From: Clostridia bacterium
GTDB lineage: Bacteria; Bacillota; Clostridia; Oscillospirales; Acutalibacteraceae
DNA: 64,000 bases
Assembly (NCBI GenBank): GCA_017428085.1
Contig: JAFRRP010000020.1
Coordinates: 1 to 64,000, forward strand
Reading direction: 5' to 3'
In this document: in pieces, positions 33,705-42,861 of the stretch
Numbering within the stretch: position 1 is the first letter of the stretch
How the letters are laid out: each line of letters opens with the position of its first letter
Position numbers and translations under genes: made by a program
The notes under the pieces: generated by a model
The model's input: the letters and a program-made list of their open reading frames with translations, nothing else
What the model was told of the DNA's origin: nothing
Database searches by the model: none

Positions 33705-33739
33705 ACTTATTTGTGAAAAAATGATTTGAGGGTGAAATC

Positions 33740-35560
33740 TTGAGCAAAAGGGAAGATATCAGAAATATCGCGATCATCGCCCACGTTGACCACGGTAAGA
33801 CCACGCTGGTGGACAAGCTGTTGAAGCAGAGCGGCACCTTCCGCGAAAACGAGGTGGTGCAGGACCGCGTGATGGATTCCAACGATCTGGAACGGGAGAG
33901 GGGCATCACGATCCTCTCCAAAAACACGTCGGTCAACTACAAGGGCGTGAAGATCAACATCGTGGACACCCCCGGCCACGCCGATTTCGGCGGCGAGGTG
34001 GAGCGCATCATGACCATGGTGGACGGCGTTCTGCTGCTGGTGGACGCCTTTGAGGGCTGCATGCCCCAGACGCGCTTCGTGCTGTCAAAGGCGCTGGCGC
34101 TGCGCAAAAAGCCGCTGGTGGTCATCAATAAAATAGACCGGCCCGGCGCGCGGCCCGACGAAGTCATCGACGAGGTGCTGGACCTGTTCATCGAGCTGGG
34201 CGCGGACGACGACCAGATCGAGTTCCCGGTGGTGTTCGCCTCCGCCAGAGAGGGCTACGCGTCTCTCAACAAGGATGACCGCAGCGGCGATATGCGCCCG
34301 CTGCTGGACGCGATCCTGGAGAACATCCCCGCCCCCGAGGGCGACGAGAACGGCCCGCTGCAGCTGTTGTTTTCCAGCCTGGACTACGACGACTACGTGG
34401 GGCGCATCGGCGTGGGCCGCATCGAGCGCGGCTGCGTCAAAAGCGGCCAGCAGGTCATCCTTTGCAACACGGACGGCGAGGAGCGCAAGGTCAAGGTCTC
34501 CCGCCTGTATCAGTTCACGGGGCTGGGCCGCACGGAGACGGAATCGGCAGTGCAGGGCGATATCGTGGCGGTCTCCGGCATCGAGGACCTGAACATCGGC
34601 GATACGCTGTGCGACCCGGAGCATATCGAGCCGCTGCCCTTCGTGAAGATCGACGAGCCGACGCTTTCGATGAACTTCATCGTCAACGATTCGCCCTTTG
34701 CCGGGCGCGAGGGCAAGTTCGTCACCTCCCGCAACATCCGGGCAAGGCTGTTCAAAGAGGTGGAGACCAACGTCAGTATGCGGGTGGAGGAGACCGACTC
34801 CACCGACACCTTCAAGGTGTCCGGCCGCGGCGAGCTGCACCTGTCCATTCTGATCGAGACCATGCGGCGGCAGGGGTATGAATTTCAGGTGTCCCGCCCG
34901 CAGGTCATCTATAAGACGATCGACGGCAAGCTGCACGAGCCCATGGAGCTGCTGATCGTGGAGGTCCCCACGGACTACGTGGGCGCGGTGATGGAAAAGA
35001 TCGGCTCCCGCAAGGGCGAGCTGGAAAACATGGGCGCCCGCGACGGCGGCACCACCCACCTGGAATTCAAGATCCCCGCCAGAGGGCTGATCGGCTACCG
35101 GTCCGAGTTTTTGACCGACACCAACGGCTACGGCATCATGAACAACTTGTTCGCCGGGTATGAGCCGTATAAGGGCGATATCCAGACGCGGGAGCGCGGC
35201 TCCATCGTGGCGCACGAGGCGGGCGAAAGCACCGGCTACGGCCTGTTCAACACGCAGGAGCGCGGGCGGCTGTTCATCGGCCCCGGCGTGGAGGTCTACG
35301 AGGGCATGATCGTGGGCGAATGCGCCAAAAACGAGGATATCGTGTGCAACGTGTGCAAGAAAAAGCAGATGACCAACACCCGCGCGGCGGGCTCCGACGA
35401 GGCGCTGCGGCTGGTGCCGCACTCCGTGTTGAGTCTGGAGCAGTGCATGGAGTTCTTAAAGGACGACGAGCTGCTGGAGGTCACGCCCCATTCGCTGCGG
35501 CTGCGCAAAAAAATATTGTCCCACGAGCTGCGTATGAAGCAGCGGTTCAGAAAGAGTTGA
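33740..35560 (+). CDS. typA: Ribosome-associated GTPase TypA/BipA
   Basis: A 606-residue translational GTPase of the EF-G superfamily that helps 50S subunit assembly and stress adaptation. It has G1 [10 protein letters not shown] (about 14-23), G2 region RERGIT, G3 DTPGHADFG (about 75-83) and G4 NKID (about 130-133). The C-terminal BipA-specific part contains [20 protein letters not shown] and [13 protein letters not shown]. The start is TTG with GAGGGTGA just upstream. zapA follows after 12 bases, forming an operon. Confidence 0.97.
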   Translation: MSKREDIRNIAIIAHVDHGKTTLVDKLLKQSGTFRENEVVQDRVMDSNDLERERGITILSKNTSVNYKGVKINIVDTPGHADFGGEVERIMTMVDGVLLLVDAFEGCMPQTRFVLSKALALRKKPLVVINKIDRPGARPDEVIDEVLDLFIELGADDDQIEFPVVFASAREGYASLNKDDRSGDMRPLLDAILENIPAPEGDENGPLQLLFSSLDYDDYVGRIGVGRIERGCVKSGQQVILCNTDGEERKVKVSRLYQFTGLGRTETESAVQGDIVAVSGIEDLNIGDTLCDPEHIEPLPFVKIDEPTLSMNFIVNDSPFAGREGKFVTSRNIRARLFKEVETNVSMRVEETDSTDTFKVSGRGELHLSILIETMRRQGYEFQVSRPQVIYKTIDGKLHEPMELLIVEVPTDYVGAVMEKIGSRKGELENMGARDGGTTHLEFKIPARGLIGYRSEFLTDTNGYGIMNNLFAGYEPYKGDIQTRERGSIVAHEAGESTGYGLFNTQERGRLFIGPGVEVYEGMIVGECAKNEDIVCNVCKKKQMTNTRAAGSDEALRLVPHSVLSLEQCMEFLKDDELLEVTPHSLRLRKKILSHELRMKQRFRKS

Positions 35561-35572
35561 GGAGAGATCACA

Positions 35573-35896
35573 ATGGAACAGAAAAATAAAGTCATTATCA
35601 ACATCGGCAGCCAGCAGTACACCATCCTTTCGGACGAGCCCGCGGAAAAGATCGAGGGGCTGGCCGCGCAGATCGACACGCGCCTGAAGGAGATCATGGA
35701 GTCCTCCACTCTTTCGCTGACGCAGGCGCTGGTGCTGGTATCGTTGGATCTGGCCAACAACGTAAGCAAACAGGCGGAGCTGGCGGAAAAGTATAAATCC
35801 GAGATCTCGGACTATCTCAACGACGCCGCCAACGCCATGAGCGAGCGCGACAAGTATAAAAGAGAGCTTGACCGGCTGAAGGGCCGGCAGGCGTGA
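35573..35896 (+). CDS. zapA: Cell division protein ZapA
   Basis: A 107-residue FtsZ-associated protein. The N-terminal NKVIINIGSQQYTILSDEP beta part is followed by a long coiled coil (about residues 60-105), as in ZapA. GAGGAGA precedes the ATG. It is the second gene of the typA operon and ends at a strong terminator. Confidence 0.9.
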   Translation: MEQKNKVIINIGSQQYTILSDEPAEKIEGLAAQIDTRLKEIMESSTLSLTQALVLVSLDLANNVSKQAELAEKYKSEISDYLNDAANAMSERDKYKRELDRLKGRQA

Positions 35897-35912
35897 GCGC
35901 ACCGTATACAAA

Positions 35913-35942
35913 AACAGGACGGCGGAAGCCGTCCTGTTTTTT
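35913..35942 (+). terminator. Intrinsic terminator of typA-zapA
   Basis: Stem AACAGGACGGC-GGAA-GCCGTCCTGTT followed by a T-run. The AGTCGTA heptamer arm starts two bases after the T-run. Confidence 0.92.
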
Positions 35943-35943
35943 C

Positions 35944-36062
35944 AGTCGTAAGTCGTGAGTCGCAAGTCGTAAGAAGTTCACCGAAAGGTCCGTTGCGATA
36001 CCGGTAATGACAACTTTCTCACGACTGCGGCGCACAGCGCCGCTGCTTACGACTTACGACTT
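35944..36062. repeat. Heptamer-armed element, type A, copy 5, with a REP-like hairpin in the right arm
   Basis: Left arm 35944-35973; the core starts AAGTTCACCGAAAGGTCCG and ends GACAACTTTCTCACGAC. The right arm is split by a REP-like hairpin (36027-36046, on the minus strand GCAGC plus stem GGCGC/GCGCC). The arm reaches to within two bases of the GH31 stop codon. Confidence 0.7.
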
Positions 36063-36064
36063 AT

Positions 36065-38191
36065 TCATCCGCACAGCGCGTTGATCTCGTCGATGTAGGG
36101 GCGCATGGCGGCCAGCGTTTCGTCAAGCGTGGCGGATTGCGAGTTGTTGTTGATGAACACCGGGATCTTGCAAAGGGGCGCTTTGTAGCCCAGCAGCGTC
36201 TGCCCGCCTTCGTAGACCTTGCCCGTGTAGAGATCCGTCCAGCTGCCCTTCGGCAGATAGAGGGACCGGGCGTTGGTGTTCTTATCCAGCACCGGCGCCA
36301 CCAGGAAGGCGTCGCCCAGCATGTATTCGTTCCACGTGCTTTGACAATTCGCGTCGTCCTGATCGTACAGCACCAGCGCGCGCATCAGCGGGACGGCCGT
36401 CTCGCAGCCCACCTTGCCGAATTCCACCAGATAGGGCCGCATGGCGTCGTGCATGTTGGCGTAGATGCGGTAGAGGTTCTTGGTCTCGTCGTCAAAGTCA
36501 TAGGAACGGGACGCGTAGCCGTGGGTCTCGATATTGGCGGAGAAGCAGGTATATTCCAGCCCGCGGACAAAGACCTCCGCTTCCGGATCGTTGTTCCGGG
36601 GCGGTACGTAGCCCGCCATATCGTAGCTCATGAAGGGCATGCCGGAAAGCCCGCAGGACAGGCACGCCCGCAGCTGCGTTTTCAGGAAGGTGAATTCGCG
36701 CTTCTGGTCGCCGGACCAGCTGAGAGGATAGCGCTGCGCGCCGATGCCGCCGCCCCGGGCGAACACCATGGCGCCGTCGGAGGCGTTCTCGTTCAGGAAG
36801 TTGAACAGCATGGTGTTGTAGGCCACGGGGTACCAGTGGTGCGTGCCCAGCGTATCCCTGCCGTCGGAAAACACAATGGTGGTTTCCGGCGAGGTCTTGT
36901 AATCCGGGATGTCCTCGCAGAAGTCGATCTTGGCGCCGTCGATGCCGAAGCGGTCCATCATCTGCTTCCACGTGCCGGTGTACCACCAGTTCAGCGCGTC
37001 CGGGTTGGTGATATCGAGATAGGAAAAGGTGTTTTTGCTCATGTGGCCGTAGCCCATGTTCCAGGTGGCGTTCACCCGGTTGATGGCGGTGCTGCCCGCC
37101 CCGTTGTGTACCATGAAGGGTTCGTTGTAGCCGCCGGGATAGCCGCACTGGGTGTAGACCATCAGCTTTTTGCCCTTGCCGTGGACGAAATCGGCGATCT
37201 GCTGCAGCTCGCCCCATTTCCCGCGGTTGAAGGCGTCAAAGCCCTCGATGATGACCGCGTCCCACGGGAAATCGTTGGCCTCCATGTTTGCCGCCATATC
37301 GTAGACGCCCTGCGCCGTGGAGAATTCCGGATAGTAGCGGCAGATCTGCGTGCCGTACATCCATTCGGCGGGCTCCGCCGCGAAGCCGGTCAGCAGGGAA
37401 TAGCCGTACAGCACGTCGCTGATCTTGTCGGTGGGGAAGATATACAGGTCGGCGGTCTCGCCGGTGATCTCAAAATCGAAGCGGCCCATGGCGTAGTGGC
37501 CCAGATCGAGGAACTGATGCTCAAACCGGTTCATGTAAAGGCCGCACCCGCGGGAGGAGGCCACGATGGGGATCTGGATGTAGCTTCTGCCGTCCTCTAC
37601 GCTCCACACGTCCATGGAGAAGATCTCCACCCGGTTGCCGTGCTGGTCCAGCGAGTTGTATTTTTCGCCGGTGCCGTACAGCGCCTCAAAGCGGTCCAGA
37701 TCGCCTGCTACATGCAGATTGCCGCTTTTCCCGCGGAAGATCACGTCCACGCTGTACGCTTTTTCACCGCTGGGCTTGTAGATGACGACGCCCTTGCCCT
37801 TTTTCAGCTCGGCGCGGCTGCCGTCCGGCGCGGTCATTACGTTCTTTTCGGCGTCGATGGTCAGCTTTTGTACCGTATCGGCGATCTCTTCTCCCAGATC
37901 GCGGGCCAGCGTCTGCCCCGCGCCGTAGTCGTCAAAGGTGCCGTCCTCTTTCGCGGTGCGCAGCCGCCACCCGTGGGGCGATTCAAACTGCAGCCGGCAT
38001 TTGACGCCGTCCGCGGTGAAATCCGCCGTGGTCTCGGTATAGGAAACGTCGGAAATTTTCATCAGGCCGCCGCCCCAGAAGGGCTTGAACCGTTCGACGC
38101 CGGTGTTGCCGGAAAACCCGCCGAAGATCAGCACGAAGGTGTTGAACATGGCAAGAACCAGCGCAAAAAAGCGAGACAGTGCTTTTGTCAT
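36065..38191 (-). CDS. Glycoside hydrolase family 31 protein
   Basis: A 708-residue protein of the GH31 (alpha-glucosidase/alpha-xylosidase) clan. A hydrophobic N-terminus (about 5-26) suggests export or membrane anchoring. The catalytic nucleophile is the Asp in DGAKIDFCED (about 420-429); a second motif, WSGDQKREF (about 485-493), carries the region of the acid/base. The N-terminal galactose-mutarotase-like domain is present. The specificity (alpha-glucosidase, alpha-xylosidase or sulfoquinovosidase) cannot be set from sequence. AAGGAGG precedes the ATG. It lies downstream of the small DUF1874-like gene, which has its own terminator. Confidence 0.9.
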   Translation of the reverse strand: MTKALSRFFALVLAMFNTFVLIFGGFSGNTGVERFKPFWGGGLMKISDVSYTETTADFTADGVKCRLQFESPHGWRLRTAKEDGTFDDYGAGQTLARDLGEEIADTVQKLTIDAEKNVMTAPDGSRAELKKGKGVVIYKPSGEKAYSVDVIFRGKSGNLHVAGDLDRFEALYGTGEKYNSLDQHGNRVEIFSMDVWSVEDGRSYIQIPIVASSRGCGLYMNRFEHQFLDLGHYAMGRFDFEITGETADLYIFPTDKISDVLYGYSLLTGFAAEPAEWMYGTQICRYYPEFSTAQGVYDMAANMEANDFPWDAVIIEGFDAFNRGKWGELQQIADFVHGKGKKLMVYTQCGYPGGYNEPFMVHNGAGSTAINRVNATWNMGYGHMSKNTFSYLDITNPDALNWWYTGTWKQMMDRFGIDGAKIDFCEDIPDYKTSPETTIVFSDGRDTLGTHHWYPVAYNTMLFNFLNENASDGAMVFARGGGIGAQRYPLSWSGDQKREFTFLKTQLRACLSCGLSGMPFMSYDMAGYVPPRNNDPEAEVFVRGLEYTCFSANIETHGYASRSYDFDDETKNLYRIYANMHDAMRPYLVEFGKVGCETAVPLMRALVLYDQDDANCQSTWNEYMLGDAFLVAPVLDKNTNARSLYLPKGSWTDLYTGKVYEGGQTLLGYKAPLCKIPVFINNNSQSATLDETLAAMRPYIDEINALCG

Positions 38192-38238
38192 AAAGATCCT
38201 CCTTTTGCCGGCCGTACCGCCGGACAGGTCTGTTCCGT

Positions 38239-38273
38239 GAAAAAGCCCGGACGATCCCGCAAAGACGTCCGGG
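38239..38273 (-). terminator. Intrinsic terminator of the small 126-aa gene
   Basis: On the minus strand CCCGGACG and CGTCCGGG form an 8-bp stem followed by CTTTTT. Confidence 0.85.
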
Positions 38274-38296
38274 TGTATTCTTTTGGAGCGTGTTCG

Positions 38297-38677
38297 TTAC
38301 TTCAGACGGCAGAAGTGCAGGCACGTCACGTAGACGTTTTCGATCTTCTTGGCTTCGGAGCCGTCTTCGGTGGTGATGACGGGCTGCGTCTCGGAGGGGG
38401 TGCGGTAGATCTTGAAGGTGATCGCGTCCTGCCCCACCTGCATTTCGGTCAGGGGCTCGTATTTGAAATCGCGGTCCGTGACCTTCAGGTAATTGAACAC
38501 CACCTGCTTGAGCTCATAGCCGGAAAAGCACTTGATCACGTCGTCATCGTCGTGCATGTCGATGATCGCCTTGGCTTCCTCAAAGCTCAGGGTGTTGAAT
38601 TTGAATTCCCCTTCATTCAGCAGGGAAAGGATGTTGGCGTTATCCACTAAAATCAGCGGTAATTGGGAACGTGCCAT
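38297..38677 (-). CDS. Small protein, possible DUF1874-like fold (unknown function)
   Basis: A 126-residue soluble protein. Its layout (LVDNANILSLLNEGEFKFNTLSFEEAKAIID, then a helix, then VGQDAITFKIYRTPSE) resembles the order seen in DUF1874 proteins such as YddF and the viral ring-nuclease family AcrIII-1. However, the Gly-His-(E/D)-Ser-Thr active-site segment of that family is not present; the region reads CFSGYELKQVV. If related, it has lost that catalytic site. AAGGAGG lies before ATG 38677, and a consensus-like promoter and a terminator make it a one-gene unit. Treat the family link as tentative. Confidence 0.55.
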   Translation of the reverse strand: MARSQLPLILVDNANILSLLNEGEFKFNTLSFEEAKAIIDMHDDDDVIKCFSGYELKQVVFNYLKVTDRDFKYEPLTEMQVGQDAITFKIYRTPSETQPVITTEDGSEAKKIENVYVTCLHFCRLK

Positions 38678-38753
38678 CGTGTTGCCTCCTTTTTTAATAT
38701 ACATATGCAAAATATACAAAAATAATTTTCCGATATTATTTTGGTATATTACT

Positions 38754-38782
38754 ATAATACAAAAGACAGGCTGCTTTGTCAA
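38754..38782 (-). promoter_or_regulatory. Sigma-A promoter of the small 126-aa gene
   Basis: On the minus strand TTGACA, 17-bp spacer, TATTAT; leader about 75 bases. Confidence 0.82.
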
Positions 38783-38880
38783 TAGGGGATTTGCCGTTTT
38801 CCCCGGCGGAAACCGTCGTTTCCGGGCGGCCGGCGCGGGTATTATATCCGTGCGCCGCGCAAATGCCGCTTTGCCGGTAC

Positions 38881-38909
38881 TTGCATTTTTCCGTTTTTTT
38901 TGGTATGAT
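38881..38909 (+). promoter_or_regulatory. Sigma-A promoter of the clostripain-family gene
   Basis: TTGCAT, 17-bp spacer, TATGAT; 45 bases before the start codon. Confidence 0.78.
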
Positions 38910-38954
38910 ACCATTACAGAGAAAACCATCGACCGATAAAAAGGGGGATTTGTT

Positions 38955-41396
38955 ATGCCGAATACACCGAACAACAGACCGACCGGCCGGCAGCGCGTCG
39001 GCGGCGGCATGGGACAGAGCGTGGGAACGCACGGCCCGGGGCTGGGCACCGGCCCTGTGGGAAAAGCCGACGGCTACCAACAGAGAAGGGGCGGCTCCGG
39101 CGGTTATCACGGCGGCGGCCAGCGGGCCTCCGGCGGCGGCCGCGGCAAGCTGATTTTGTTCATCGCCATCGCGGTGGCCGTGCTGTTCGGCGGCGGCACC
39201 GGGCTTTCCGGCCTTCTCGGCGGCGGCGACGATACCGTCGCGCCCGCCACGCAGCAGCAGCAAAGCAGCGGCATCGGCGGCTCCGGCGGCCTGCTGGGCA
39301 GCCTGCTGGGCAATTACAGCAGCTTTGCCGGCAACAGCTCTTACGACACGGGCTGGACGGCGGAAAAGAACACCGGAAAGCTGAATACCTCTGTCGATCC
39401 CGCCGCGCGGCCCAAGCGCACGGTGCTGAAAGGCGACGGCACGGACACGGTGACGCTGATGGTATATCTGTGCGGCACCGATCTGGAGTCCAAAAGCGGT
39501 ATGGCGACCAACGACCTGAAGGAAATGGCCTCCGCCTCGCTTTCGGATAAGGTGAACGTCGTCGTCTATACCGGCGGCTGCAAGGGCTGGAAGGTCGGTT
39601 CCATCTCCAATACCAACAACCAGATCTATAAGGTGGAACAGGGCGGCCAGCTGCGCCTGCTGGAGAAAAACCGCGGCAGCGCCGCCATGACCGTGCCCGC
39701 CACGTTGACGGATTTCATCAGCTACTGCAAACAGAATTACCCCGCCACCCGCAACGAGCTGATCCTGTGGGACCACGGCGGCGGCACGGTTTCCGGCTTC
39801 GGCTATGACGAGCGCGCCAAAAACGCCGGCTCCATGACGCTGCCGGATATCGCGAAGGCCGTGAAGGACGCCGGCGCGGTCTTTGATTTCATCGGCTTTG
39901 ACGCCTGCCTGATGGGCACGCTGGAGACCGCGTTGGTGCTGGAGCCCTACGCGGACTACCTGCTGGCCAGCGAGGAGACGGAGCCCGGTATCGGCTGGTA
40001 CTACACCAACTGGCTGACGGCCTTGAACAACAATACGGCCATGCCCACCACGGAGCTGGGCAAGCAGATCATCGATGATTTCGTTTCCGTGTGCGAGCAG
40101 AGGTGCCCCGGCCAGAAGGCCACGCTGTCCCTCATCGACCTGGCGGAGCTGTCCGCCACCGCAGGCGATAAGCTGTCCGATTTCTCCACCGCCACGGCGA
40201 AGCAGATCTCCGGCAGCGGCTACGCGACGGTCTCCAAGGCCCGCGGCGATACCAAGGAGTTCGGCGGCTCCAATAAGCTGGACCAGATCGACCTGGTGCA
40301 TCTGGCGCTGAACCTGAACACGACGGAAAGCAGGGCGCTGGCCGATACGCTGCTTTCCGCGGTGAAGTACAACCGTACCTCCTCCGTGGTCAGCAACGCC
40401 TACGGCATTTCGGCATATTTCCCCTACCGGTCCGCCGGTAAGGTCAGCAGCGCTGTGCAGCAGCTGGACGCCATCGGCTTCGATAAGGAATACACCGACT
40501 GCGTGAAGAAGTTTGCCTCGCTGGAGGTCACCGGGCAGGCGGCGGGCGGCGGCAGCGCCAGCCCCTTCGGTTCCCTGTTCGGCTCGCTGACCGGTATGAC
40601 CGGCTCCTCTTCCTCCTCCGGCGGCGTGGCGGATATCGTCGGGTCGCTGCTGGGCGGCGGTTCCACCTCCTCCGGGCTGGACCTCGCTTCTCTGCTGGGC
40701 GGCGCGGGCGTCTTTGACCGCAGCATCCCCGAAAGCGAATTGATCGACATGGTGGAGAACAACCGGATCGACGACAACGCGTTGGTATGGAGCACGGACG
40801 CGGATGGGACGCGGGTGCTGAAGCTCAGCGAGGCCCAATGGGCGCAGGTGGCCGATTTACAGCTGAACGTCTTTTTGAACGACGGCAGCGGTTACATCGA
40901 CCTGGGGCTTGACAATATTTTCAACTGGACGGACAACGGCGATCTGGTCGGCGAGTACGACAACATGTGGGTCGCGCTGAACAACCAGCCCGTGGCGTAT
41001 TACTTCACCGACGCAACCGAAGCGGACGGGCAGACCGTTACCAACGGGCGCATCCCGGTGCTGCTGAACGGCGACCGGGCGGAGCTGCTGGTGCGCTTTA
41101 CCGATAACGGCGGCGCCGTCGTCGGCGCAAGGTTCATCTACGCGGACGGCGAAACGGAAACCGTGGCCAAGTCGTTTACGGAACTGCAGCCCGGCGACGT
41201 GATCCAGCCCATCTGCGACCGCTACGATTACGACGGCAACTATGAGGATACCTATATGCTGGGCGGCGAGATCACGTATAACGGCTCCGTCACCGTTTCG
41301 GACGTGACGCTGAACCCTGCCGACGGCACGCCCGTGGCCGCCTACGTGCTCACCGACCGCTTCGCCATGGAGCACTGGACCCCGGCGATCGGATAA
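38955..41396 (+). CDS. Membrane-anchored clostripain-family (C11) cysteine peptidase
   Basis: An 813-residue protein. A Gly/Arg-rich cytosolic N-terminus (about 1-64) precedes one membrane helix (LILFIAIAVAVLFGGG, about 66-81) and a Gly/Ser/Gln linker. The C11 domain starts at TVTLMVYLCGTDLES (about 163-177); the catalytic His is in ILWDHGGG (about 270-277) and the catalytic Cys in FDACLMGTLE (about 315-324). A C-terminal beta-rich part (about 580-813) has no named domain. C11 peptidases cleave after Arg or Lys and often self-activate. The type II anchor places the protease outside the cell. It is a single gene with its own promoter. Confidence 0.88.
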   Translation: MPNTPNNRPTGRQRVGGGMGQSVGTHGPGLGTGPVGKADGYQQRRGGSGGYHGGGQRASGGGRGKLILFIAIAVAVLFGGGTGLSGLLGGGDDTVAPATQQQQSSGIGGSGGLLGSLLGNYSSFAGNSSYDTGWTAEKNTGKLNTSVDPAARPKRTVLKGDGTDTVTLMVYLCGTDLESKSGMATNDLKEMASASLSDKVNVVVYTGGCKGWKVGSISNTNNQIYKVEQGGQLRLLEKNRGSAAMTVPATLTDFISYCKQNYPATRNELILWDHGGGTVSGFGYDERAKNAGSMTLPDIAKAVKDAGAVFDFIGFDACLMGTLETALVLEPYADYLLASEETEPGIGWYYTNWLTALNNNTAMPTTELGKQIIDDFVSVCEQRCPGQKATLSLIDLAELSATAGDKLSDFSTATAKQISGSGYATVSKARGDTKEFGGSNKLDQIDLVHLALNLNTTESRALADTLLSAVKYNRTSSVVSNAYGISAYFPYRSAGKVSSAVQQLDAIGFDKEYTDCVKKFASLEVTGQAAGGGSASPFGSLFGSLTGMTGSSSSSGGVADIVGSLLGGGSTSSGLDLASLLGGAGVFDRSIPESELIDMVENNRIDDNALVWSTDADGTRVLKLSEAQWAQVADLQLNVFLNDGSGYIDLGLDNIFNWTDNGDLVGEYDNMWVALNNQPVAYYFTDATEADGQTVTNGRIPVLLNGDRAELLVRFTDNGGAVVGARFIYADGETETVAKSFTELQPGDVIQPICDRYDYDGNYEDTYMLGGEITYNGSVTVSDVTLNPADGTPVAAYVLTDRFAMEHWTPAIG

Positions 41397-41455
41397 CGGC
41401 ATGATTGACAGCAGACGCGTCCGGCTGTCTTCCGGCTAACAGAATAACAATGAAC

Positions 41456-41490
41456 GATTCCCGGACTTCCGTTATGGAACTCCGGGAATC
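41456..41490. terminator. Bidirectional terminator between convergent genes
   Basis: GATTCCCGGACTTCC-GTTAT-GGAACTCCGGGAATC: 15-bp arms with one mismatch, between the plus-strand protease gene and the minus-strand operon end. Confidence 0.75.
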
Positions 41491-41521
41491 TTCGCGTTTC
41501 GGCATATAAATGAAACGATAC

Positions 41522-41611
41522 TATTTACCGAACTTTTCCGCCAGCTTTTCAAAGAAATTTTTGATGGCGGTGATGATCTTGGAGAATAAAGATTGCTGTG
41601 CGTCGAACATG
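41522..41611 (-). CDS. Amphipathic micro-peptide 3 (29 aa), end of the fumarate operon
   Basis: Encodes 29 residues, MFDAQQSLFSKIITAIKNFF then EKLAEKFGK, a cationic amphipathic helix. AGAGGTGA lies five bases before the ATG, the same site as in micro-peptides 1 and 2. It starts 21 bases after the carboxylate exchanger stop, so it is the last gene of that operon, and a terminator hairpin follows (41456). It has no signal peptide. It may be a small regulatory subunit of the adjacent membrane protein, or a membrane-active peptide. Confidence 0.65.
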
Positions 41612-41632
41612 GAATTCACCTCTTTTTGATTA

Positions 41633-42844
41633 TCAGCAGAACTGGATGATAAGTTTGGACGCGATGACGATGGAGATCAGGGCGATGGGGTAGGTGGCGG
41701 CGTAGGCGCTGGCCACGTCCTCCGTGCCCGCGGTGGCGATCAGGGTGCCCAGAGCGGGCGTGCTGGTCATGCCGCCGGTGATGGAACCGAGGTTGTTGAG
41801 CAGCGGGAGCTTCAGCACAAACTTGGCGAAGAGGAAGCCGATGATCATGGGGATCAGCGTCATGAAGATGCCGTAGACGAAGTAGATCGGCTTGAAGTAC
41901 TGGATGAAGCTGGCGCCGCCGGCCACGCCCGCGCCGATAAGGAAGAGCATGAGCCCCAGCTCGCGGAACACCCGCAGGGTGGTGGTCTTTGGCATAATGC
42001 TGATCTTGCCGACGCGGCCGAAGTGGCCCAGCACCAGCGCCATGATGATGCATCCGCCGGTGACGGTCAGGGAGAACCCGGCCACCTTGACGGAGCCGAG
42101 GATCATGCCCAGCACCGCCGCGATGGAGAAGGCGCAGAAGCCGAAGGGGTCCAGCTCCGTCAGCTTCGCGGGGCCTTCTTTTTTCTTTTCCTCCGCGCTG
42201 ACGGTCAGTTTGGCTCGCTCCGTTTCCATATCCGCCTTTTCAAAGCGGGGCATGAGCTGCACGAACAGCACCACGCCGATGACGCCGAACAGGTATGCGA
42301 TGCCGTTGCCCACCGCCACCAGGCTGTCCAGCTCGCCGCCGATGGCTTCCTTGGCGGCGGAGAAAGCGGGGGTGGAGGTGAGGGCGCCGGAGAGCAGCCC
42401 CACCACGATGGCCTTGAATTCCTCTTTGGGCAGGTCCGTGAAGCGGCCGCCGATGTACAGTACCGCGATGGCGGAAAGCCCGGCGGAGAGGATGATGATC
42501 AGTCCCAGTACGATATAGGACTTGAAGTTCTTTTTCAGGTTCCGGAAGAAGTTCGGCCCGGCGATGTAGCCCACCGCCGTGACGAACAGCACCAGCCCCA
42601 CGTTTTCCACGATCTTCAGCGCGTCCTTGACGAAGGTGACCTCGTTCACCTGCAGCTGGGTTCCCAGGTGCTTATAGAGGAACACGCCGTAGACCAGCGC
42701 CATGATGAACACGCCCGCCGTGCCGAGGTTCACGCCCTTAACGGTGATCTTGCCCAGCAGGTAGCCCGCCGCCGCGATCAGGAACACGGTGAAGGTCAGG
42801 AACGTGATGGCCTTGACGCTTAAAATGCCGCCGAATAGAATCAT
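41633..42844 (-). CDS. AspT/YidE-type membrane carboxylate exchanger
   Basis: A 403-residue membrane protein made of two similar halves, each with about five helices and separated by a charged cytosolic loop (about 205-235). The repeated SGALTSTPA and GGMTSTPAL motifs (about 150 and 370) are the signature of the aspartate:alanine exchanger (AspT) duplication family. I infer exchange of C4-dicarboxylates such as aspartate, malate or succinate because of the neighbouring fumarate reductase and fumarase genes; the sequence alone does not prove this. ATG 42844 has GGGAGG nine bases upstream; TTG 42850 is too close to it. Confidence 0.8.
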   Translation of the reverse strand: MILFGGILSVKAITFLTFTVFLIAAAGYLLGKITVKGVNLGTAGVFIMALVYGVFLYKHLGTQLQVNEVTFVKDALKIVENVGLVLFVTAVGYIAGPNFFRNLKKNFKSYIVLGLIIILSAGLSAIAVLYIGGRFTDLPKEEFKAIVVGLLSGALTSTPAFSAAKEAIGGELDSLVAVGNGIAYLFGVIGVVLFVQLMPRFEKADMETERAKLTVSAEEKKKEGPAKLTELDPFGFCAFSIAAVLGMILGSVKVAGFSLTVTGGCIIMALVLGHFGRVGKISIMPKTTTLRVFRELGLMLFLIGAGVAGGASFIQYFKPIYFVYGIFMTLIPMIIGFLFAKFVLKLPLLNNLGSITGGMTSTPALGTLIATAGTEDVASAYAATYPIALISIVIASKLIIQFC

Positions 42845-42861
42845 TTGCAAACGCCTCCCGT

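Larger units (their letters stand above)
33438..33739. other. Gene-free stretch between the PHP gene and typA
   Basis: Holds two divergent promoters (33471 minus and 33676 plus) and a heptamer-armed element (33535-33663). Nothing else is visible. Confidence 0.6.
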
